Source: Lishizhenia tianjinensis (lineage in GTDB: Bacteria > Bacteroidota > Bacteroidia > Flavobacteriales_D > Crocinitomicaceae). Taken from it: 54,489 nucleotides of DNA. The notes beneath the pieces are model-generated. The model saw only the letters and a program-made list of their open reading frames with translations. It did no database searches and was not told the origin of the DNA. Location of the stretch: NCBI GenBank assembly GCA_943330745.2, contig CALQIX020000022.1, positions 1 to 54,489 of the forward strand. The letters run 5' to 3'. Positions 41,311-50,940 of the stretch are shown here, piece after piece (position 1 is the stretch's first letter; every line of letters starts with the position of its first letter). A program made the position numbers and the translations under genes.

Positions 41311-43395
41311 ATGAACAAGCTTTTAGTTCTGATTTTCATACCTACATTATTTATGGCACAAAACAGTCAGCCCATTGCAACCAAGCAAGCCAAAAAGTTA
41401 ACCGCACACAATCATACGCGCATTGATGATTATTATTGGATGAATGAGCGAGACTCTAAGCCGGTGCTGGATTATATTTCTCTTGAAAATAAACATGCTG
41501 AAGCATATTTTGCTCCGTTGAACGGGATGGTGAATGGGTTAATGAAAGAATTTGATCAACGGATCAATCCCAATGAAATTTCTGCTCCATTTATTTTGAA
41601 CGGAAAAACATATCAAGTTAAAAACCTCGAAGGAAAAGATTATCAGCAAATTTTACTCATCGAAAATGAAAAATCAACCCTATTTATGGATGAAAACGAA
41701 CGAGCAAAAGGAAAATATTTCTATGAATTAAGTGATTGGTCACCTTCCCCAAATAATGAAATTGTTGCGATGAGTGAGGATTTCATCGGCAGAAGAAAAT
41801 ACACCATATCCTTTCGGATCAATAAAACAGGTAAATTTTTAAAAGATCAAATTAAAGACGCTAGTGGCGGTGTGGTTTGGGCAAATGATAACAAAACAGT
41901 TTTCTACGTTAAAAAAGACCCGCAAACACTGAGGGAATTTCAAATTTACCGACATGTTTTAGGTAGTGACTCCAAAAATGATGAGCTCGTGTACCAAGAA
42001 AACGACGAAAAATTCAGCATTGGTATTGGGAAAACCATAACAGACAAGTATTTGGTGATTTATGCTTACAGCTCTACCACCTCCGAAATGCAGTTAATTG
42101 ACGCTAATAATCCAACCGAAAAACCGGTGATTTTCCTAAAAAGAGATCCAGGACATTTGTATGAAATTGCTCATCACGAAAAAGGATTCTATATTCTTTC
42201 AAATAAAAATGCTAGCAATAAAAAATTACTGTTTACTAGTTCGATTCCTACAAATATTGAAAGTTGCTCAGAAATCCAGAAACATAATGAAGGTACATTA
42301 TTGGAAGGAATGGCTATTTTTAAAAATTTCTTGTTGATTGAGGAAAGAACGAATGGCTTGTTGCAAATTAAATTAACCAATCTCAATACAAACAAAGAAA
42401 ATTATATTTCCATTAATGAAGAAACCTATTATTTGGGATTAGGCTTGAATGATGAGTACAACTCTGATGAGATTTTCTACTCTTATAATTCCATGACAAC
42501 CCCTTCCACCGTATTCAAATACAACATGAATACAGGAAATAAAACGATTTGGCACCGGAAAGAATTATTGGATAAAACATTTAATTCGGAAGAGTATGAA
42601 TCACAGCGCATTTGGGCAATTGCCAATGATGGTAGTAAAATTCCCGTTAGTATTGTTTATAAAAAAGGGCTTGATTTAGCTTCAGCGCCCTGTTTACTAT
42701 ACGGTTACGGCTCATATGGATATACAATTCCTGATGTTTTCAGTGCAACGCGACTCAGCTTATTAAACCGTGGATTTGTCTTTGCATCTGCCCACATTAG
42801 AGGAAGCAAATATATGGGTGAAGAATGGTACGAAAACGGTAAGTTTTTAAAGAAGACAAATACATTTACTGATTTCATTAATGCTGCTGAATTTTTGGGT
42901 AATATGAACTATTGCGATAAAAATAAAATTTATGCTCAAGGAGGTAGTGCAGGCGGTCTTTTGATGGGAGCAATAACCAACATGGCACCTTATTTATGGA
43001 AGGGGATTGTTTCTCAAGTACCTTTCGTGGATGTTGTAACGACCATGTCTGATGAGTCCATACCATTAACCACGGGCGAATACGAGGAATGGGGAAATCC
43101 AGCTGATAAAGAATATTACCAATATATGCTGAAATACTCACCGTATGACAATATTCACCGTATGGATTATCCCGCGATGTATATTACAACCGGTTATCAT
43201 GACTCTCAAGTACAATACTGGGAACCAATGAAATATGTAGCGAAATTAAGAGAAATGCGCACGAATAATGCTCCATTAATCTTTGATTGTAATATGGATG
43301 CAGGACATGGCGGAGGATCAGGTAGAACAAACGAACGATTAGAAGTTGCAAAAGTATATGCGTTTATCCTTGGATTGGAAGGTATTACTAAGTAG
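41311..43395 (+). CDS. S9A family peptidase, oligopeptidase B-like, with signal peptide
   Basis: A 694-residue prolyl oligopeptidase-family protein. It has a short signal peptide (MNKLLVLIFIPTLFMAQN), an N-terminal propeller (about 60-415) starting with the DDYYWMNERDS motif, and an alpha/beta-hydrolase domain (about 430-694). The catalytic Ser is in YAQGGSAGGLLMG, the Asp in TTGYHDSQV, and the His in DAGHGGG. Oligopeptidase B cleaves after basic residues in short peptides. The signal peptide suggests a periplasmic peptide-degrading role. The end overlaps the start of the DUF4421 gene. Confidence 0.92.
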   Translation: MNKLLVLIFIPTLFMAQNSQPIATKQAKKLTAHNHTRIDDYYWMNERDSKPVLDYISLENKHAEAYFAPLNGMVNGLMKEFDQRINPNEISAPFILNGKTYQVKNLEGKDYQQILLIENEKSTLFMDENERAKGKYFYELSDWSPSPNNEIVAMSEDFIGRRKYTISFRINKTGKFLKDQIKDASGGVVWANDNKTVFYVKKDPQTLREFQIYRHVLGSDSKNDELVYQENDEKFSIGIGKTITDKYLVIYAYSSTTSEMQLIDANNPTEKPVIFLKRDPGHLYEIAHHEKGFYILSNKNASNKKLLFTSSIPTNIESCSEIQKHNEGTLLEGMAIFKNFLLIEERTNGLLQIKLTNLNTNKENYISINEETYYLGLGLNDEYNSDEIFYSYNSMTTPSTVFKYNMNTGNKTIWHRKELLDKTFNSEEYESQRIWAIANDGSKIPVSIVYKKGLDLASAPCLLYGYGSYGYTIPDVFSATRLSLLNRGFVFASAHIRGSKYMGEEWYENGKFLKKTNTFTDFINAAEFLGNMNYCDKNKIYAQGGSAGGLLMGAITNMAPYLWKGIVSQVPFVDVVTTMSDESIPLTTGEYEEWGNPADKEYYQYMLKYSPYDNIHRMDYPAMYITTGYHDSQVQYWEPMKYVAKLREMRTNNAPLIFDCNMDAGHGGGSGRTNERLEVAKVYAFILGLEGITK

Positions 43396-44386
43396 TTTCC
43401 TTATTTCTTTTGGTGGTTTCAGTCAAACGCTATTGGATAGCACTTCTAAAATCGAAGATTTTAAGCGAAATTTGGTCGTTTATACCGATTTAGGGTTTAA
43501 TTCGGCGCCTTTTACCATTGGATATCCATTTTCCGCAAACATTGACCAATTGAATTATAAAAACAATTTCAAAACCTTTTTGGGTCTTGGGATTGCCTAT
43601 CGTTGGTTTTCATTGCGTGTAGGATTCCCCATTCTATCTAGCTATAGACCTACTGCAAAATATGGTTCAACCAAACAGTTCAATTTCGGTTTTGACTTTT
43701 CTTTTTTAAAAACCTATTACGACCTCGAATTCAAATACTTAGAAGGATATTCTCTTCAAAAAGCAAATCGTTGGGATCCTACGAAATACCCAAATGACAT
43801 TCAATCCAATCTTGTTTCTTACAATTTAGCCTTAAACGGATGGTATTTTCATGACAAAAATTTTAAGATGAACGCTTTGCTCGGAAAGCGAGCACATTAC
43901 ACCCGCGAAGTGCATACGTGGTATGTAAAAAGTACAATCAATTTTTTTGGACTTGACAATGGTAACAATCCATTAATTCCTGTGCAGCTTCAAGATGCCG
44001 ATAATTCAAAAACACAATTAAGCGCCGTTAAATCATTCGACTTTGGTTTAATCCCCGGATACGCTTACGTCAATCGAATAAATAATTGGCAATTTGCTGG
44101 TTGGTTTGGATTTGGTCCGGTTATTCAATCAAAGTTTTATACCTACTCCACCAACTCAAGGGGATTTTTGGGCTTAGCACCGAGGTATGATGTACGATTG
44201 ATTTTTGGACATTCAAAGCCTACTTATTTTATATTTTTAGTTACCGATTTTGATAATAAGTCAATTCGGTTTAGCGACTTAATTTTTCGGCAATATTTTT
44301 ACAGCGTAAAATTAGTTGGTGGTTATCGTTTTCCTTCAAAAGCAAAAACAGATAAAAAACCATTTTGGAAAAGAATAAAATTATAA
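43358..44386 (+). CDS. DUF4421 outer-membrane protein
   Basis: A 342-residue protein with a signal peptide (KVLLSSFLISFGGFSQT) and alternating beta strands characteristic of DUF4421 outer-membrane proteins (YRWFSLRVGFPILSSYRP, YYDLEFKYLEGYSL, SVKLVGGYRFPS). I take the ATG at 43358; an upstream TTG at 43346 and a TTG at 43370 are alternatives. The first 38 bases overlap the S9 peptidase gene in another frame, consistent with co-transcription. No catalytic motif is seen. Function unknown. Confidence 0.82.
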   Translation: MRLSLDWKVLLSSFLISFGGFSQTLLDSTSKIEDFKRNLVVYTDLGFNSAPFTIGYPFSANIDQLNYKNNFKTFLGLGIAYRWFSLRVGFPILSSYRPTAKYGSTKQFNFGFDFSFLKTYYDLEFKYLEGYSLQKANRWDPTKYPNDIQSNLVSYNLALNGWYFHDKNFKMNALLGKRAHYTREVHTWYVKSTINFFGLDNGNNPLIPVQLQDADNSKTQLSAVKSFDFGLIPGYAYVNRINNWQFAGWFGFGPVIQSKFYTYSTNSRGFLGLAPRYDVRLIFGHSKPTYFIFLVTDFDNKSIRFSDLIFRQYFYSVKLVGGYRFPSKAKTDKKPFWKRIKL

Positions 44387-44439
44387 CTAGAGAATCCAAT
44401 TTTTTAGGATTAATTTCGTTAAGTAATTTTTAATAATAC

Positions 44440-47058
44440 ATGCTGAACCGTTTTTTTATTTTGTTTTTACTTCTTGGACATTATAGTTTCTGTCAAACTG
44501 TTTCTATTTCAGGAAGTTGTATAGATAAAAAAGGTTCGCCACTTGCCGATGTATACATTCAATATTCCGGAAAAAAACCGGGGTTTACCATTTCAGATTC
44601 CTTGGGTAATTTTCAATTTTTTGCATACGCAAATGATACACTGAAGCTTGTTTTTAAAATTGACGAAATAATTTCATCCCAAGTCATTACGCAAAATCAA
44701 AATAGCATTAAGCTTAAACCGATACAATTTAGCTTTGTTCAACAAAAGGAGTTTCTATTAAATAAAGAAAAAGAAGATCCTTTTGAATTAACAAGATTAC
44801 CCACGCAAGACGCCAAGCTAATGTTCAATACGGAACGTTTTCTAACCCTTGTGACCTCCGCTTCATCCAATAATGAATTAACCAGTAACTACAACGTTCG
44901 GGGAGGAAATTTTGATGAAAACCTAGTTTATGTAAATGGAATAAACGTTTATCGCCCGTTCCTTACGCGTAGTGGTCAGCAAGAGGGAATGAGTTTTATA
45001 CATTCAGCATTAGTCGATGAAGTTCGATTTTCGGGTGGTGGATTTGAAGCACAATATGGGGACAAATTGAGTTCCGTGCTCGATATCAAATACAAAAAAC
45101 CAACTTCTTTTAAAGCATCTGGTGTTGCCTCATTGCTGGGAGTAGAGGCTCATGTAGAACAAGAACTAACTAAAAAATTCAATTATTTAATTGGAGCACG
45201 CTACCGTTCAAATGCGTATTTATTGAATTCGCTGCCTACTCAAGGTGCCTATAATCCCGTTTTTGCAGATGGCCAATTTTTATTCAATTACGCTCTTTCC
45301 AAAAAACTCACCTGGTCAGTTTTGGGACATTTTTCAACGAACCAATATCGCTTTAGCCCCCAGACTCAGCAAACCGATTTTGGTGTGGCCAATGAAGCAT
45401 ATACGTTTATGATTTATTTTGATGGACAAGAACGTACGAGTTTTCAAACGATGATGGGAGGAACTTCCTTAAAATACCGACCAACGAAACGCACAAATCT
45501 TGATTTCTATGCCACTGCTTTTAATACAGATGAACGTGAGTATTTCGATATTCAAGGTCAATATTACATCAATCAATTGGAGAATGACCCATCCAAAGAA
45601 GAGTACGGAGATTCAATTGCTGTTCTTGGAGTTGGAACCTTTTTGAATCATGCACGCAACCGTCTTAATGCAACAATATTAAATGTTTATCATGACGGCG
45701 AACATCGATTCAATCCTTATAAAATGGGGTTGAGAAAATTAGAAAACACCCTAAAATGGGGAATTAATTTTCAAATTGATCAATTCGTTGATGTGTTGAG
45801 TGAATGGAAGATGATTGATTCAGCTGGCTATAGTTTACCCCAAGCAACTCCCAACCAAGTGGAACTTTTCGAAACAATTAAAGGAGCTAATAATTTAAAG
45901 GGACAGCGTTATACTGGTTATTTACAATGGAATATCCTAAAATCAAAAGGAATAAAAGATTACGTTGCAACGGCAACAAAAAAAGTAAAAGTTAATAATT
46001 TAGAAATAAAAACAATTTTAACAGATACTGTTGCCGAATCTGCCACACGAATGGCTATTTCTATTGGAACAAGAACAGGTTATACGACTCTAAATAATGA
46101 GTTTTACGTTACCCCTCGAGCCTCCATTCAGTATTTCCCTCGATCATACATGGCTTTAAAAAATCAGGTTGTTCGCCGAAATATGAGTTATAAATTCTCC
46201 ACTGGATTGTATTACCAACCTCCATTTTATAGAGAGTTCAGACGATTTGATGGCACCGTTAACTTGAACGTCAAAGCACAAAAATCTTTTCATGCAGTTT
46301 TGGGCACCGAGTACTTTTTTCAGATGTGGCAACGAGATACGCCATTTAAATTTTCAGCAGAAGCCTATTACAAATACATGTGGGATATTAACCCTTATGA
46401 AATTGATAATGTACGTACCAGATATTATGCAACGAATGATGCTAGAGCCATTGCCTATGGAATTGATATGAATGTGCATGGCGAATTTGTTCCGGGAATT
46501 GAATCATTTTTTAAGATTGGATTAATGTCTGTAAAAGAGGACATAGCAGGGGATTCTTACAAAGAATTTTATAATGCTGCAGGCGAAAAAATATTGTTTG
46601 GCTATTCAGAAGATCAAGTGGTAGTTGATTCTGCCATCATTTATCCTGGGTACATTCCACGTCCGACTGATCAATTATTGACTATTGGAGCCATGGTGCA
46701 AGATCGCATGCCGGGTTTTGAGCGCTTCAGCGTACAAATGGGCTTACAGTTTGGAACAGGACTTCCTTATGGTCCGCCAGACAAAGAACGATACAAAGAC
46801 ACACTTCGATTAAAATCCTATTTTAGAGTAGATTTGGGAATGTCGTATGACCTATTATATGGAGAGGGAAACAAAACTAAAAAGTTAAAAAAACATTTTT
46901 CAGATGCTAAAATTAGTCTTGAAATATTTAATCTGTTGGGCATCAAAAATGTAATGTCCAAACAGTGGATACAAGATGTGAACGGCGTTTATTTTTCTGT
47001 CCCTAACTATTTGACACAACGACGGATAAACCTTAAATTTATCGTGAGATTAAACTAA
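44440..47058 (+). CDS. TonB-dependent receptor with carboxypeptidase-regulatory-like N-domain
   Basis: An 872-residue outer-membrane protein. It has a signal peptide (MLNRFFILFLLLGHYSFCQ), a CarboxypepD_reg-like domain (about 20-105; SISGSCIDKKGSPLADVYIQ) and a plug domain (about 115-230; YNVRGGNFDENLVYVNGI, FSGGGFEAQYGDKLSSVLDI). The rest forms a 22-stranded barrel. Such receptors import iron complexes, vitamins or glycans, driven by TonB. There is no SusD partner next to it, so glycan uptake is less likely. The ligand cannot be told from sequence. It lies 53 bases after the DUF4421 gene. Confidence 0.93.
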   Translation: MLNRFFILFLLLGHYSFCQTVSISGSCIDKKGSPLADVYIQYSGKKPGFTISDSLGNFQFFAYANDTLKLVFKIDEIISSQVITQNQNSIKLKPIQFSFVQQKEFLLNKEKEDPFELTRLPTQDAKLMFNTERFLTLVTSASSNNELTSNYNVRGGNFDENLVYVNGINVYRPFLTRSGQQEGMSFIHSALVDEVRFSGGGFEAQYGDKLSSVLDIKYKKPTSFKASGVASLLGVEAHVEQELTKKFNYLIGARYRSNAYLLNSLPTQGAYNPVFADGQFLFNYALSKKLTWSVLGHFSTNQYRFSPQTQQTDFGVANEAYTFMIYFDGQERTSFQTMMGGTSLKYRPTKRTNLDFYATAFNTDEREYFDIQGQYYINQLENDPSKEEYGDSIAVLGVGTFLNHARNRLNATILNVYHDGEHRFNPYKMGLRKLENTLKWGINFQIDQFVDVLSEWKMIDSAGYSLPQATPNQVELFETIKGANNLKGQRYTGYLQWNILKSKGIKDYVATATKKVKVNNLEIKTILTDTVAESATRMAISIGTRTGYTTLNNEFYVTPRASIQYFPRSYMALKNQVVRRNMSYKFSTGLYYQPPFYREFRRFDGTVNLNVKAQKSFHAVLGTEYFFQMWQRDTPFKFSAEAYYKYMWDINPYEIDNVRTRYYATNDARAIAYGIDMNVHGEFVPGIESFFKIGLMSVKEDIAGDSYKEFYNAAGEKILFGYSEDQVVVDSAIIYPGYIPRPTDQLLTIGAMVQDRMPGFERFSVQMGLQFGTGLPYGPPDKERYKDTLRLKSYFRVDLGMSYDLLYGEGNKTKKLKKHFSDAKISLEIFNLLGIKNVMSKQWIQDVNGVYFSVPNYLTQRRINLKFIVRLN

Positions 47059-47083
47059 ACCATCCATTCAATTTTGAACTTAT

Positions 47084-47845
47084 ATGATTGAAGTTAAAGA
47101 CCTTCGTAAAGAGTTTCCCTTAAGTAAGCAGCAAAAAGCTGAAATTCAAACTACAGATACCGTTTCTGTTGCTGTTGACTCCATTTCGTTTACGTGCCAA
47201 CCCGGAAAGGTGTTTTCACTTCTTGGACCAAATGGTGCGGGTAAAACAACCACGCTCAGAATGTTGGCAACGATATTTAACCCAACTTCAGGCACCATTT
47301 CAATTTGCGGGCATGATTCGGTAAAAGAATCAGAATTGGTGCGTAAAAAAATTGGTTTTTTAACGGGATCAACAGGGTTGTATGGTCGATTAACCCCCAA
47401 CGAACTGATCACTTATTTTGGAGATTTGTATGGGGTTTCAAAAGCTGATCAAGCGATTCGAAAAGAAAAGTTGTATGATTTATTGGATATGCACGATTTT
47501 CAAAACAAACGGATTGCGAAGTTAAGTACCGGCATGAAACAGAAAGTTTCTATATGTCGCACAATGATACATGATCCGGAAGTAGTGATTTTTGACGAAC
47601 CTACTAGTGGATTGGATGTAATCACTGCTGAAAATATCATAGAATTAATTCGAGATTGCAAAACGCAAGGAAAAACTGTAATTTTTTCGAGTCATATCAT
47701 GAGCGAGGTAGATTTGTTATGTGACGATTTAGCCATCATCAATAAAGGTAAATTGCTGCATCAAGGAACAATGGACGCATTCAGGGCAAATATGCAAGAA
47801 ACAAATTTGACCGCAGAATTTATTCGAATAATTAGAAATTCATAA
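47084..47845 (+). CDS. ABC transporter ATP-binding protein (NatA-like)
   Basis: A 253-residue ATPase with Walker A GPNGAGKTT (about 50-58), a Q-loop region around TGSTGLYGRLTP, the signature LSTGMKQKVSI and Walker B VVIFDEPTSGLD, followed by the switch His in IFSSHIM. It resembles NatA-type subunits of sodium or drug exporters. It pairs with the ABC-2 permease 11 bases downstream. A plausible role is ion or small-molecule export; the substrate is unknown. Confidence 0.92.
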   Translation: MIEVKDLRKEFPLSKQQKAEIQTTDTVSVAVDSISFTCQPGKVFSLLGPNGAGKTTTLRMLATIFNPTSGTISICGHDSVKESELVRKKIGFLTGSTGLYGRLTPNELITYFGDLYGVSKADQAIRKEKLYDLLDMHDFQNKRIAKLSTGMKQKVSICRTMIHDPEVVIFDEPTSGLDVITAENIIELIRDCKTQGKTVIFSSHIMSEVDLLCDDLAIINKGKLLHQGTMDAFRANMQETNLTAEFIRIIRNS

Positions 47846-47856
47846 AAACACCAAAC

Positions 47857-49050
47857 ATGATTTTTACCATTTTCAAAAAAGAACTTAAGGAAACATTGCG
47901 CGATCGGCGAACAATACTCATGATGATTGTAATTCCGGTATTATTGATCCCCGTGATTTTAAATGTATCCGTTGGCATTATGTCCAGTGTTGAAAAGGAG
48001 GCATCAGCCAAAGAACTAAGAATTGGGATTATTGGAAACAAAAATTGCTTTGTCGGAAAGGAATTAGAGGCAATTCCAGCAACTTTTGGAAAGAAAAAAA
48101 TAAGCTATTATTCGAATGCGGCATCCTTGCAAAAAGATTTACAAAAAGACAGCTTGGATCTAGGTGTGATGGAAGATGCTTTGTTGAAGGATAAATTCAG
48201 TAAAAAAACGCCAGCAACCATTTTGTGGTATTTCAAAGGAACTGAAATGGGCATGGAGGAACGCGCCAAAGGGTACATGCAGTATTTGGAAAATAAAACA
48301 CAACAACAACGTTATCAAGAAATGAAAATTGATGGAACTGAACTAAAACCATTGATTCCAGTATATAAAAACATTGCTTCCGATAAAGAAATGATCGGGA
48401 AATTAGCAGGCGGATTTTTACCTTACATTTTTATTGCATTTGGATTTATGGGCTGCATGTATCCCGCCATTGATTTATTTACGGGAGAAAAGGAACGTGG
48501 GACGATCGAAACAATGCTTGTGGTGCCCGTAGCACGGTGGAAAATTCTATTTGGAAAAATGGGTGTTGTTATTTTATCCGGGCTACTAGCATCCAGTTTC
48601 TCCCTTCTCGGATTATATATTTCTCTAAATTACTCGGATGTTATTCAAGTTCCAGAAATCAAAGAGGTAATTCAATCCATTTTAACGGTTAAATTTATCC
48701 TTATACTCTTTTTGCTTCTTATTCCCCTAACTGTATTTTTTGCTGGCGTATTAATCCCGTTGGCGATTTATTCTAAATCATTTAAGGAAGCGCAAAGCAT
48801 AATTACACCGCTCAACCTTGTAATGATTTTACCCGCTATGTTGGCCAGTTTTATTCCGGGATTTGAACTCAATTATGCCACGGCTTGTATTCCCGTTATC
48901 AATGTGGTGTTGGCCTCCAAGGACCTCATCGCTGGAACATTAGACATGGGTATGCTTGCTGTTAGTTTTCTAGTAATGGCCATTTTTGCTGGTTCATCTG
49001 TATTTCTATCCAATTACCAATTTGGCAAAGAATCGAATGTGAGCAACTGA
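47857..49050 (+). CDS. ABC-2 type permease (NatB-like)
   Basis: A 397-residue membrane protein with an N-terminal membrane segment (about 22-42) and a periplasmic domain (about 50-180). Five further segments lie at about 187-210, 225-250, 275-300, 315-340 and 355-390. Family motifs are FKKELKETLRDRRTI at the start and GEKERGTIETMLVVPV in the cytoplasmic loop. It is the permease for the NatA-like ATPase upstream. The two probably form one exporter. The operon ends at a strong hairpin just after the stop. Confidence 0.9.
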   Translation: MIFTIFKKELKETLRDRRTILMMIVIPVLLIPVILNVSVGIMSSVEKEASAKELRIGIIGNKNCFVGKELEAIPATFGKKKISYYSNAASLQKDLQKDSLDLGVMEDALLKDKFSKKTPATILWYFKGTEMGMEERAKGYMQYLENKTQQQRYQEMKIDGTELKPLIPVYKNIASDKEMIGKLAGGFLPYIFIAFGFMGCMYPAIDLFTGEKERGTIETMLVVPVARWKILFGKMGVVILSGLLASSFSLLGLYISLNYSDVIQVPEIKEVIQSILTVKFILILFLLLIPLTVFFAGVLIPLAIYSKSFKEAQSIITPLNLVMILPAMLASFIPGFELNYATACIPVINVVLASKDLIAGTLDMGMLAVSFLVMAIFAGSSVFLSNYQFGKESNVSN

Positions 49051-49056
49051 TTTTTT

Positions 49057-49091
49057 CATTTAGGGTCGAGATTTAATCCCGACCCTAAATG
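49057..49091 (+). terminator. Long inverted repeat after the NatB-like gene
   Basis: A perfect 12-base stem (49057-49068 with 49080-49091; core TTAGGGTCG) begins six bases after the natB-like stop. An inner three-base pairing (GAT/ATC) can extend it. It probably ends transcription, but the run of T lies before the stem on the plus strand and only a short T-rich stretch follows it, so it is not a classic intrinsic terminator. The rest of the gap to 49270 is AT-rich with no gene seen. Confidence 0.55.
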
Positions 49092-49248
49092 TTTAATTAG
49101 CAAAATTATTAGATACATCATACTATTTTGCATAAAATGTAAATTTATCAGGTACAGTTTATAAAATTGCATTAATATCAAATAACACACCGTAAAAAAA
49201 TACAATAAATTCCAATTTTTATAAAACGAAAAGAAATCTAATGGCATG

Positions 49249-49256
49249 TACTTTTG
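49249..49256 (+). promoter_or_regulatory. -7 box for the HlyD/FtsX/ATPase export operon
   Basis: TACTTTTG matches TAnnTTTG and ends 14 bases before the ATG at 49271. It lies inside a longer reading frame that starts at 49241, so the shorter start is preferred. A -33 TTG is not obvious. Confidence 0.5.
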
Positions 49257-49270
49257 GTGAAATTCAAAAT

Positions 49271-50350
49271 ATGCGATTTAGCTGGTTTTTTCTTATTTCT
49301 CTAATTCTTTTTTCTTGCAGTTCCAATCGTGAATCAACTAAACCAAAACGACAAACGATAGTGAACACCGTATACTCGAGTGTTATCATTGAACCTTTAA
49401 ACCTATATCAAGTCAATTCTACTCTATCCGGAAACATCGAGAACATCCTATTTCAAGAAGGAGAACTAGTCAAAAAAGGAGATGTCCTTTTTACCTTGTC
49501 CAATAACACTAATCGACTAAACCAACAGAATGCGCGGTTGAATTACCAATTTCTTGTTGACTCGTATCAAGGAAGAAGTAATGCATTAGAGGAGCTGAAA
49601 CTATCCTATTCATCCGCTAAATTAGGCGTTCAAAATGATTCTGTAAATGCGCGAAGGTTTCAAAATCTATTTGCTCAAAATGCATGTTCGCGTGTTGAAA
49701 TGGAAAAAGCCACGCTTGCTGCCCAAGTATCAAAAACACATTTAAAAGCAATTCATCAAAGCATCCTACGCAAAGAAAGTGAATTAAAAAATCAAGTTGG
49801 GCAATCCAAAAACAACCTGCAAATTTCTGAAATTAAAACATCCGATGGAATTATCACATCGAATATAGATGGAAAGTTGTTCCAATTATTCAAACAAAAA
49901 GGGGAATATGTTTCCCTGCAAGAATCAATCGCCATATTGGGTGACAAAAACAATTTTGTTCTGAAAATGCTAATCGACGAGGTAGATATACCAAAAATTA
50001 AATTGGGTCAACAAGTATGGGTTGAACTAGAAGCATACAAAGGAAAGGTATATGAAGCAAAGGTGACCAAAATAGCACCTAAAATGAATGAGAAAACGCA
50101 AACCTTTGAATTGGAAGCACTTTTTAAAATAGCTCCTCCAAAACTATATATGGGATTGACAGGAGAAGGAAATATCGTGATTCACTCCAAACAAAAAGCA
50201 TTGGTGATTCCGAGGGAATACCTGCATCCAGGGAATAAAGTTGAAACCGTAAATGGCTTGGTATCAGTTGTAATTGGACTCGCAAACTGGGAGCTAGTTG
50301 AGATATTGTCTGGCATTAGCGAAAACACACAATTATTTAAACCACAATGA
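49271..50350 (+). CDS. HlyD-family periplasmic adaptor lipoprotein
   Basis: A 359-residue membrane-fusion protein. The ATG at 49271 gives MRFSWFFLISLILFSCSS, a lipoprotein signal with Cys at about 16; the longer start at 49241 would bury it. Domains in order are barrel-sandwich half (about 40-80; SGNIENILFQEGELVKKGD), a helical hairpin (about 85-185), the second lipoyl half (DGKLFQLFKQKGEYVS) and a beta-barrel (about 225-310). With the FtsX-like permease and ATPase downstream it forms a MacAB-type tripartite export system. Its stop overlaps the permease ATG by four bases. Confidence 0.9.
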   Translation: MRFSWFFLISLILFSCSSNRESTKPKRQTIVNTVYSSVIIEPLNLYQVNSTLSGNIENILFQEGELVKKGDVLFTLSNNTNRLNQQNARLNYQFLVDSYQGRSNALEELKLSYSSAKLGVQNDSVNARRFQNLFAQNACSRVEMEKATLAAQVSKTHLKAIHQSILRKESELKNQVGQSKNNLQISEIKTSDGIITSNIDGKLFQLFKQKGEYVSLQESIAILGDKNNFVLKMLIDEVDIPKIKLGQQVWVELEAYKGKVYEAKVTKIAPKMNEKTQTFELEALFKIAPPKLYMGLTGEGNIVIHSKQKALVIPREYLHPGNKVETVNGLVSVVIGLANWELVEILSGISENTQLFKPQ

Positions 50351-50940
50351 ATTTAGGATTACTTTTATCCGTTTCTAAAACACATCTCTTTGCTCGTAAA
50401 AAACAAACCATTATTGCCTCGCTAGGAGTGACTTTTGGAATTGGAACCTATATCATCATGATGAGTTTTATGAATGGGTTAAATGGTCTTTTGGATGGGT
50501 TGATTTTGAATAGAACTCCTCATGTGCATATCTACAACGAAGTTCAACCAACTGAAAAACAGCCTGTTTTTTTCCTTCCGCAATACCGTAATGAAGTAAA
50601 AATAGTACAATCCATAAAACCAAAAAACAAACCAATCAAAATTCATAATGCCAAACCATTAATTCGCTATTTGGAAAATAACTCATCCGTATTAGGTGTA
50701 ACGCCACAAGTGAAAGCTCAAGCTTTTTATCTTGCCGGGTCAACGCAATTGAATGGAATGGTAACAGGAATAAATATTTCCAATGAAACCACTCAGTATC
50801 ATCTAGATGACTATATAATTGAAGGAACGGCAATTGACTTAGCGAAAAACGACAAAGGAATTCTTTTAGGAGCTGGAATTGCAAAAAAAACTTGCCTTAA
50901 AAAAAGGCGATTACATTCAAATTGGAACGATTGGGGGTGA
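50347..50940 (+). CDS. FtsX/MacB-like permease, N-terminal part, frameshifted
   Basis: A 197-codon frame giving the N-terminal half of an ABC permease of the FtsX/MacB/LolC class. It has a first membrane segment (about 20-45; TIIASLGVTFGIGTYIIMM) and the start of the periplasmic domain (about 50-175). The family-like reading ends near residue 181, where an A8 run (50883-50890) shifts the frame. The last residues (KKTCLKKRRL...WNDWG) are out-of-frame sequence and end at a TGA. With one A fewer, this frame would continue into the one ending at 51607, giving about 419 residues, the expected length. It is either a real frameshift, a slippage site or a sequence error. Confidence 0.85.
   Translation: MNLGLLLSVSKTHLFARKKQTIIASLGVTFGIGTYIIMMSFMNGLNGLLDGLILNRTPHVHIYNEVQPTEKQPVFFLPQYRNEVKIVQSIKPKNKPIKIHNAKPLIRYLENNSSVLGVTPQVKAQAFYLAGSTQLNGMVTGINISNETTQYHLDDYIIEGTAIDLAKNDKGILLGAGIAKKTCLKKRRLHSNWNDWG

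Noticed and set aside
49241..49270. An upstream ATG for the HlyD-like gene.
   Set aside because: It would place ten polar residues before the lipoprotein signal, and the -7 box lies downstream of it.
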